DNA from: a virus
DNA length: 25,549 nucleotides
Direction: 5' to 3' (one strand)
Virus record (IMG/VR): IMGVR_UViG_3300017764_000090
Span: 1-25,549 of that record
Every line of letters starts with the position of its first letter. The first letter of the stretch is position 1. Below are positions 22,305 to 25,549 of this stretch, piece by piece. Below the pieces are notes generated by a model that was not told the DNA's origin, made no database searches, and saw only the letters and a list, made by a program, of their open reading frames with translations. The translations under genes and the position numbers were made by a program.

Positions 22305-22903
22305 TGAAAAAATTGCAAGCTAATCTGAACCGGCTCGCGGAGAATCTCTCCGCTCCGGTTGCGGTAATTTTAGAGGGGCGCGACACTGCGGGCAAATCCT
22401 CGACCATTCGAGAATTGACCCACTACCTACCGCCCGACCTTTACAGCGTTTGCCTATCGCACAAACCTAGCAAACGCGCAATGGCGGCATGGCTACCCTA
22501 CTGGGAAACCAAACTGCCAACGCAACCACGCATCGTGTTTTTTGATCGATCATGGTATAGCCGCGCGATGGTTCAACATCTCAACGGATGGTGTTCACCT
22601 CGACAATACAAAAATTTTATGCGGCGACATAAAAACTGGGAAGCTAACCAGCCGGTGCGCTTCATTAAATTTTGGCTTTCGATTTCGGAACAGGAACAGC
22701 AACGCCGAATAATTCAACGCAAGCATTCACCGCTCACCTACTGGAAATTTTCGGAGAATGATGAAAACGCGCTTTCACATTATGACCGCATGAGCATATT
22801 AAAAGAGCGCGTGATTGATTCGGAATGGCACACAATTAATTTCGAAAATAAATCAAAAGGAATTAAAAAATTGCTTGACAAATTATGCGGCGAGCTGGCA
22901 TAA
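22304..22903 (+). CDS. PPK2-family polyphosphate kinase-like enzyme
   Basis: 199 residues from the ATG at 22304 (MKKLQANLNRLAENLSAPVA), placed one base into the previous stop. PPK2 hallmarks are seen in order: Walker A ILEGRDTAGKSSTIRELT, the lid/Walker B segment VFFDRSWYSRAMVQH (PPK2 enzymes typically have FNRSWYNR), WLSISEQEQQRRIIQRK, and the C-terminal motif YWKFSENDENALSHYD (typically WKLSPMD). PPK2 enzymes transfer phosphate between polyphosphate and nucleotides, mostly making NTPs from NDPs or NMPs. At 199 residues it is shorter than the usual 230-300, mainly at the N-terminus. It closes the cassette; a separate promoter follows. It may feed phage nucleotide demand from host polyphosphate, or act in a defence context (inference). 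Confidence 0.85.
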   Translation: MKKLQANLNRLAENLSAPVAVILEGRDTAGKSSTIRELTHYLPPDLYSVCLSHKPSKRAMAAWLPYWETKLPTQPRIVFFDRSWYSRAMVQHLNGWCSPRQYKNFMRRHKNWEANQPVRFIKFWLSISEQEQQRRIIQRKHSPLTYWKFSENDENALSHYDRMSILKERVIDSEWHTINFENKSKGIKKLLDKLCGELA

Positions 22904-22904
22904 T
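22875..22904 (+). promoter_or_regulatory. Sigma70-type promoter for the acidic 55-residue protein
   Basis: TTGACA (22875-22880) and CATAAT (22899-22904) have an 18-base spacer and TG two bases before the -10. It overlaps the 3' end of the PPK2 gene. The leader carries GGGGATTGGC (22919-22928), 15 bases after the -10, exactly as in the cassette promoter at 20600. Confidence 0.8.
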
Positions 22905-22949
22905 GTTTATATCGACTAGGGGATTGGCCCCAGGAAATGGAGAGAAAAA

Positions 22950-23117
22950 ATGTCACACTACGTAAACGAATCCAACGCCGAAGCCTGCTACGAGGAAGCC
23001 TGCGAAGCGGGTTACGCTTTTTTTGCCGAGGCGGACTGGGACGGCCAAGCTTTCGAGGCTTGGGTAAACTGGAAAACAGACCAGCTCCTCGAGGCCCTAC
23101 CTGACGGGCCTCGCTAA
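22950..23117 (+). CDS. Acidic 55-residue protein
   Basis: A short ORF with GGAGAG 5 bases upstream. It reads MSHYVNESNAEACYEEACEA, then GYAFFAEADWDGQAFEAWVN, and ends in TDQLLEALPDGPR. It is rich in Glu/Asp, Ala and aromatic residues, with almost no Lys/Arg. It is predicted to be helical. Own promoter, strong ribosome-binding site and high acidity are features shared with small phage host-takeover or DNA-mimic proteins, but no family is recognised. Its stop codon abuts a parS-like palindrome. Confidence 0.7.
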   Translation: MSHYVNESNAEACYEEACEAGYAFFAEADWDGQAFEAWVNWKTDQLLEALPDGPR

Positions 23118-23133
23118 TGTTCCACGTGGAACA
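23118..23133. promoter_or_regulatory. parS-like site (perfect 16-bp palindrome)
   Basis: TGTTCCACGTGGAACA is a perfect palindrome and fits the chromosomal parS consensus TGTTYCACGTGRAACA, bound by ParB of the chromosomal ParABS system. It lies immediately after the stop codon of the acidic gene. No ParB gene is in the window, so binding of host ParB is the inference. Confidence 0.7.
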
Positions 23134-23145
23134 CCTCGCCCAACT

Positions 23146-23166
23146 CCTTGATTTATCAGGGATTTT
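23146..23166 (+). terminator. Possible weak terminator after the acidic gene
   Basis: CCTTGAT-TT-ATCAGGG forms a 7-bp stem with one G-U pair and a very short loop, followed by ATTTTGG. It is in the right place to end the acidic protein transcript, but it is not strong. Confidence 0.35.
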
Positions 23167-23194
23167 GGCGCGCTCGCGCCAGTAGTAGTGCGAC
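23166..23194. repeat. GC hairpin plus AGTAGTAGTGC module, copy 1
   Basis: TGGCGCG-CT-CGCGCCA is a 7-bp inverted repeat, followed directly by AGTAGTAGTGCGAC. The same pairing of hairpin and module recurs at 23264-23292. Confidence 0.75.
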
Positions 23195-23263
23195 AGCGAA
23201 GTTGCTCAAAGGTGCAAATTAAGTTGAACAAAAACAGGTACTTAACAGTTAGTCTTTGAAAAT

Positions 23264-23292
23264 TGGCGCGGGGGCGCCAGTAGTAGTGCAAC
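23264..23292. repeat. GC hairpin plus AGTAGTAGTGC module, copy 2
   Basis: TGGCGC-GGGG-GCGCCA followed by AGTAGTAGTGCAAC. On the minus strand the hairpin comes after the module and is followed by AATTTTC, so it could terminate the short transcript expected from the promoter at 23350-23322. Confidence 0.75.
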
Positions 23293-23321
23293 GGTAGTTC
23301 AAATGTGGTGTTGCTTGCGCC

Positions 23322-23350
23322 ATTATAAGTAGTAGTGCGGCAATTGTCAA
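23322..23350 (-). promoter_or_regulatory. Consensus leftward promoter, module copy 3
   Basis: TTGACA (23350-23345) and TATAAT (23327-23322) with a 17-base spacer that contains the CACTACTACT module. GGCGC follows the -10. No minus-strand gene lies downstream before the opposing genes, so it would make antisense or a short non-coding RNA. Confidence 0.85.
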
Positions 23351-23423
23351 GTCTTTTTTACGGGTGTGGTGCAAATTATTTACAATTGTGCAAGTCTTTG
23401 GTAGACCCCGTGCCCACCCTGGT

Positions 23424-23452
23424 AGTATACGTGCAAAGCCTGGCAAAGTCAA
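23424..23452 (-). promoter_or_regulatory. Strong leftward promoter
   Basis: TTGACT (23452-23447) and TATACT (23429-23424) with a 17-base spacer. Directly after the -35 the minus strand reads TTGCC, the complement of the GGCAAA motif, and a second TGCAAA lies 10 bases away. Confidence 0.8.
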
Positions 23453-23501
23453 GAACTATTTGGGCAAGGCCCGGGATAAATTTTGTAAAAGCGCGGCGCC
23501 G

Positions 23502-23531
23502 ATTATACAGTAGTACGTCGGCAAAAGTCAA
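23502..23531 (-). promoter_or_regulatory. Consensus leftward promoter, module copy 4
   Basis: TTGACT (23531-23526) and TATAAT (23507-23502) with an 18-base spacer. It is homologous to the promoter at 23350-23322: both have TTGCCG after the -35, a CTACT run before the -10 and GGCGC after it. Confidence 0.85.
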
Positions 23532-23564
23532 GTACTTTTTGCACAATTGCACTAAATAAATCGC

Positions 23565-23594
23565 TTGACAAGTCTCTGCGGGGTAGCATATAAT
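23565..23594 (+). promoter_or_regulatory. Consensus rightward promoter at the GGCAAA array
   Basis: TTGACA (23565-23570) and TATAAT (23589-23594) with an 18-base spacer. The first GGCAAA begins at the base after the -10, so a protein bound to the array would cover the transcription start. Confidence 0.85.
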
Positions 23595-23660
23595 GGCAAA
23601 TTGTGGCAAACCTGGGCAAAACGCGGCAAATTTACGAAAATTTTGGCAGATTAGGTGCAA
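23595..23660. repeat. Helically phased GGCAAA array (10-bp period)
   Basis: GGCAAA occurs at 23595, 23605, 23615 and 23625, each exactly 10 bases apart. Degenerate members keep phase at 23645 (GGCAGA) and 23655 (GTGCAA). All sites face one side of the helix, as expected of a cooperative protein-binding array such as origin iterons or a repressor/activator operator. Confidence 0.8.
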
Positions 23661-23734
23661 AAAACACTTGACAGCCGCAATTTCGTACGCCGCCCCCCGG
23701 AGTTCGCTTGCGTTGGGGTTATGACAAAAAAGAT

Positions 23735-23763
23735 TTGACATTGAGAACCGGAGGTAGTATAAT
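23735..23763 (+). promoter_or_regulatory. Consensus rightward promoter for the 23788 gene
   Basis: TTGACA (23735-23740) and TATAAT (23758-23763) with a 17-base spacer, about 25 bases before the coding start and its TCGGAGG ribosome-binding site. Confidence 0.9.
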
Positions 23764-23787
23764 ATTCATCAAATCGGAGGAAACTGC

Positions 23788-23979
23788 ATGAACGATATAC
23801 AATTCGAAGCCTTTAGCTTGTACGCAGGTATGCGTATGGATGGTATGTCTAAGCTGGATGCCTTTATGTACACCATACGGTGTCTGCTTCCAGAGGAGGA
23901 TTACCCTAATGGATACGACGATGGGGCAATCGAACTATACTCTTGGTTGAGGCAAAAGGTAAAGATTGATGAAGTTTAG
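23788..23979 (+). CDS. Small early protein of unknown function
   Basis: A 63-residue protein with a strong CGGAGG upstream (MNDIQFEAFSLYAGMRMDGM, SKLDAFMYTIRCLLPEEDYP, ending LYSWLRQKVKIDEV). It is acidic and helical. It is the first gene after a consensus promoter and its end overlaps the metallopeptidase gene by 11 bases. No family is recognised. Confidence 0.75.
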   Translation: MNDIQFEAFSLYAGMRMDGMSKLDAFMYTIRCLLPEEDYPNGYDDGAIELYSWLRQKVKIDEV

Positions 23980-24391
23980 AGTAAAAGCAAAAAAACAATG
24001 GTCTGAGGCTGAGCGTCGCTTGGCCCGGGACGCTGCAAACTTTGCAATGCACGAACTAGCGTTGGATGTAAGTCCGATCCCTATTCACATTGTACTAAAA
24101 GGCAAGAACAGCCAAGATTTCGGTGACTCTATAGACCTGGGGCATAAAGTTATTGTGCGTATTAACAAAAGCGCAAACTGGCTGGGTACTTTATTTCACG
24201 AACTAGAACACGCTCGGCAGTATGTTTACTGCGAACTTGAGCTAGAAACTGACCATGTTATATGGCGTGGCAAACTTTCTGCTAGAGATGCGGACGACTA
24301 TGAGGAGTATTGGAAATCTCCTTGGGAAGTGGAAGCAAGGCAAAAAGAGAGAGAATTATTTGCAGCATTTCAAAAAAATCTCTTGACATAA
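23969..24391 (+). CDS. Putative HExxH zinc metallopeptidase
   Basis: 140 residues from the ATG at 23969 (MKFRVKAKKQWSEAERRLAR); an adjacent TTG is less likely. The motif LFHELEHARQYVY contains HELEH, the zinc-binding/catalytic HExxH signature of gluzincin-type peptidases. WEVEARQKE downstream could supply the third ligand (Glu). The family usually acts on protein substrates. Small stand-alone HExxH proteins occur in many phages (SprT-like or toxin-linked ImmA-like), and I cannot place this one firmly. It might cleave a host repressor or defence protein. The 3' end contains the promoter of the next gene. Confidence 0.65.
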   Translation: MKFRVKAKKQWSEAERRLARDAANFAMHELALDVSPIPIHIVLKGKNSQDFGDSIDLGHKVIVRINKSANWLGTLFHELEHARQYVYCELELETDHVIWRGKLSARDADDYEEYWKSPWEVEARQKERELFAAFQKNLLT

Positions 24392-24411
24392 TCCTCAGAA
24401 CCTTGTATAAT
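24383..24411 (+). promoter_or_regulatory. Perfect consensus promoter for the 24457 regulator
   Basis: TTGACA (24383-24388) and TATAAT (24406-24411), spacer 17 bases. It overlaps the last codons of the metallopeptidase gene and drives the next gene, which has its own terminator. Confidence 0.92.
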
Positions 24412-24456
24412 ATATTTTCAAAAGTGGTAAAACAAACTAATTTTCGGGAGAAAAAA

Positions 24457-24780
24457 ATGACTGATATGACTGCAAAGGCTTCGGCCAACTATTCACAAGA
24501 GATGGTTGAGTTCATCTCTAACTCTTACTCTGCTACTCCGACTCGTGCTACAGTCGACCAGCTTGCTGAGAAGTTTAGCAAGACTCCTCGTAGCATCATC
24601 GCTAAGCTCTCTGCTTTGGGTATCTATCAAAAAGCAGAGCGTGTAACCAAGCGCGGTGAGCCTGTCATTAAGAAGGAAGTCATCGTTGCTCAAGTAGTCG
24701 AGCGACTCGGTCGTGACCTGCCTTCTGTAGGCAAGATGACCAAAGTTGATCTTGAAGCTCTGCTTGAGATTCTGAGCTAA
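24457..24780 (+). CDS. Small predicted DNA-binding protein, paralogue of the 20660 gene
   Basis: 107 residues from the ATG at 24457, with GGGAG 6-7 bases upstream (MTDMTAKASANYSQEMVEFI). The recognisable core is LAEKFSKTPRSIIAKLSALG, which fits a helix-turn-helix, followed by IYQKAERV, a linker with two Lys-rich turns and a C-terminal helix MTKVDLEALLEILS. Its layout matches the 20660 protein. It has a perfect promoter and a terminator of its own, so it should be made in quantity and early. Marine phages carry related small proteins that I recall as regulators; this function is inferred. Confidence 0.82.
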   Translation: MTDMTAKASANYSQEMVEFISNSYSATPTRATVDQLAEKFSKTPRSIIAKLSALGIYQKAERVTKRGEPVIKKEVIVAQVVERLGRDLPSVGKMTKVDLEALLEILS

Positions 24781-24784
24781 ACCT

Positions 24785-24808
24785 CGGGGCCTAGTGCCCC
24801 GTTTACTT
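24785..24808 (+). terminator. Rho-independent terminator after the 24457 gene
   Basis: A 6-bp stem CGGGGC/GCCCCG with a 5-base loop, followed by TTTACTT. It begins 5 bases after the stop codon. Confidence 0.85.
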
Positions 24809-24818
24809 AAATACTTCT

Positions 24819-25028
24819 ATGTATATAACATACTGCCGAATTGGAGCTTTGACTATCGTGCTAAATGCATGGGAAGACTATTGGCTGGCATTTCGGGAAG
24901 CGGAGTCTTTAAATAAACGGGATTACAAGGCGTACTACTTTGTGCGCTATAAGGAGAATTTTGATGGCAAAAACAATGATTTTCGACCACGCGACTACAC
25001 GAAAGTACCGTATGGTCAAGAAGTTTAA
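24819..25028 (+). CDS. Possible small protein, weakly supported
   Basis: A 69-residue frame (MYITYCRIGALTIVLNAWED, YWLAFREAESLNKRDYKAYY, FVRYKENFDG...). It is aromatic and charged and looks protein-like in its middle, but the ATG has no ribosome-binding site. Its last 65 bases overlap the better-supported next gene. An internal GTG after GGAG (near 24858) is an alternative start. It fills an otherwise empty stretch after a terminator. Confidence 0.45.
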   Translation: MYITYCRIGALTIVLNAWEDYWLAFREAESLNKRDYKAYYFVRYKENFDGKNNDFRPRDYTKVPYGQEV

Positions 25029-25179
25029 TGGTAAAAAAGTAATGTCGCATGGTGCATATCGTGCGAAGCGCAAGCCTAACTCACCTATCGTAAAGAAGGC
25101 GGAGGCCGTAAAAGCTGCTGCAAACTTTGGCAAAAGTCCTGAGTTTAAGTTCGCTATCTACGGTATTGTGGCAGAGTGA
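24964..25179 (+). CDS. Small basic protein of unknown function
   Basis: 71 residues from the ATG at 24964, with AAGGAG 7 bases upstream (MAKTMIFDHATTRKYRMVKK, FNGKKVMSHGAYRAKRKPNS, PIVKKAEAVKAAANFGKSPE). It is Lys/Arg/Ala-rich, with a helical second half. It is coupled to the next gene by its TGATG end. No family is recognised; nucleic-acid binding is possible. Confidence 0.7.
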   Translation: MAKTMIFDHATTRKYRMVKKFNGKKVMSHGAYRAKRKPNSPIVKKAEAVKAAANFGKSPEFKFAIYGIVAE

Positions 25180-25370
25180 TGGCTCAGATCATACGAGAAA
25201 TCGTAAGGCCCGGGCTATACGTTTTTAAAGTATTTAATCAAAGTGGAGCTTTGATGTATCATGGCTCTAATGAAGACACTGCGATTGCAATGAAGGCATC
25301 GTTGGAAAACCTGGAGGAAAAGCGTGCTAGAGAAGCAAGAAAGATTGGCAGTAGTAGACCGAGCGACTGA
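25179..25370 (+). CDS. Small protein of unknown function
   Basis: 63 residues from the ATG at 25179 (a GTG 3 bases earlier is possible). It reads MAQIIREIVRPGLYVFKVFN, QSGALMYHGSNEDTAIAMKA, then a charged helix EEKRAREARKIGSSRPSD. The first half looks like a small beta sheet. The start is overlapped with the previous stop. No family is recognised. Confidence 0.65.
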   Translation: MAQIIREIVRPGLYVFKVFNQSGALMYHGSNEDTAIAMKASLENLEEKRAREARKIGSSRPSD

Positions 25371-25549
25371 TACAATAGAAGTAGAAGGTCAGCGTAGGTC
25401 TTTCACAAGCCTGCAAAGAGTAAAAGATGAGCTGTGGCACAACTGGGCGCTTTCAGAGGCCGAGGTTGACAACGTAATTCGTACAATGTATCAAGAAGGG
25501 GAAATTCGTGAAACCTTTTCTCTTTCTTCCTTTTATCCTTCTACATGGG
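25324..25549 (+). CDS. Partial gene at the right edge, helical, possible winged-helix type
   Basis: The frame is open from a GTG at 25324 to the end of the window. GGAGG lies 6 bases upstream of that GTG, which is the best start despite a 47-base overlap with the previous gene. It reads MLEKQERLAVVDRATDTIEV, then RSFTSLQRVKDELWHNWALS, EAEVDNVIRTMYQEGEIRET. A helix-helix-strand pattern (VKDELW..LSEAEVDNVIRTMYQEGEI) is compatible with a winged helix. The C-terminus is outside the window. Confidence 0.65.
   Translation, partial: MLEKQERLAVVDRATDTIEVEGQRRSFTSLQRVKDELWHNWALSEAEVDNVIRTMYQEGEIRETFSLSSFYPSTW

Larger units (their letters stand above)
23118..23787. other. Regulatory hub without genes: divergent promoters, hairpin repeats and phased motif array
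   Basis: This 670-base stretch contains a parS-like site, a weak hairpin terminator (23146-23166), four copies of a CACTACTACT module (two abutting GC hairpins, two forming promoters) and three strong leftward promoters. It also has two strong rightward promoters, a 10-bp-phased GGCAAA array, and an 11-bp inverted repeat pair (23383-23393 and 23539-23549). Frames across it are not convincing genes: they lack ribosome-binding sites and read through the repeats. Confidence 0.75.

Noticed and set aside
23097-23452. Two short minus-strand frames over the hairpin repeats
   Set aside because: They share residues only because of the repeated DNA modules and have no ribosome-binding sites.
23668-23673. 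Another TTGACA on the plus strand in the hub
   Set aside because: No -10-like box at 16-18 bases; the expected position is a C/G run.
23376-23741. 121-residue minus-strand frame across the regulatory hub
   Set aside because: It reads through promoters and the phased repeat, has no ribosome-binding site, and its composition follows the repeats.

Overview
This window looks like an interior piece of the genome of a long-tailed dsDNA bacteriophage with a non-contractile tail (siphovirus-like). Its host is probably a marine or aquatic gammaproteobacterium. The phage assignment rests on a complete packaging/head/tail block: TerS, TerL, portal, HK97-type protease and capsid, connector, tail terminator, tail tube, chaperones and tape measure. 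No sheath or baseplate-wedge gene is seen. The host guess rests on near-consensus sigma70 promoters, strong Shine-Dalgarno sites, a spanin pair with a lipobox, and small-protein types that I associate with marine phages. It is an inference. No integrase, tRNA, rRNA, CRISPR array or insertion sequence was recognised.

Layout. Positions 1 to about 20330 are almost entirely minus-strand. In transcription order (right to left) they hold a secreted beta-rich protein, a small C5-cytosine-methyltransferase-like protein, terminase small subunit, two coiled-coil membrane proteins, a run of tiny and mostly very basic proteins, a secreted Asp-rich protein, an EF-hand holin-like protein, a DUF1353-like protein and a putative spanin pair. 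Then follow terminase large subunit, HNH endonuclease, portal, a protease-scaffold-capsid fusion, head-tail connector, neck protein, tail terminator, tail tube, a 768-residue tail protein, two tail-assembly-chaperone-like ORFs and the start of the tape measure, which leaves the window on the left. Lysis-type and small basic genes therefore sit between the two terminase subunits.

Positions about 20440 to 23117 read rightward and look different in base composition (GC-richer, CGC/GCG/CTC codons). A tight cassette of overlapping genes encodes a small predicted DNA-binding protein, a membrane protein, a HAD phosphatase, an unknown protein, a 35-residue membrane peptide and a PPK2-like polyphosphate kinase. 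A separately promoted acidic 55-residue protein follows. Immediately after its stop lies a perfect 16-bp palindrome matching chromosomal parS.

Positions 23118 to 23787 form a non-coding regulatory hub. It has three strong leftward promoters, two strong rightward promoters, a repeated CACTACTACT module with GC hairpins, and a helically phased GGCAAA array. Rightward early-type genes resume at 23788: a small protein, a HELEH metallopeptidase, a second DNA-binding protein that appears paralogous to the one at 20660, and further small genes running off the right end.

Points most worth a second look are the PPK2/HAD cassette, the parS site, the phased GGCAAA array with divergent promoters, the paralogous regulators, the leaderless promoter-start arrangements, and the hairpin hiding the ribosome-binding site of the second chaperone ORF.
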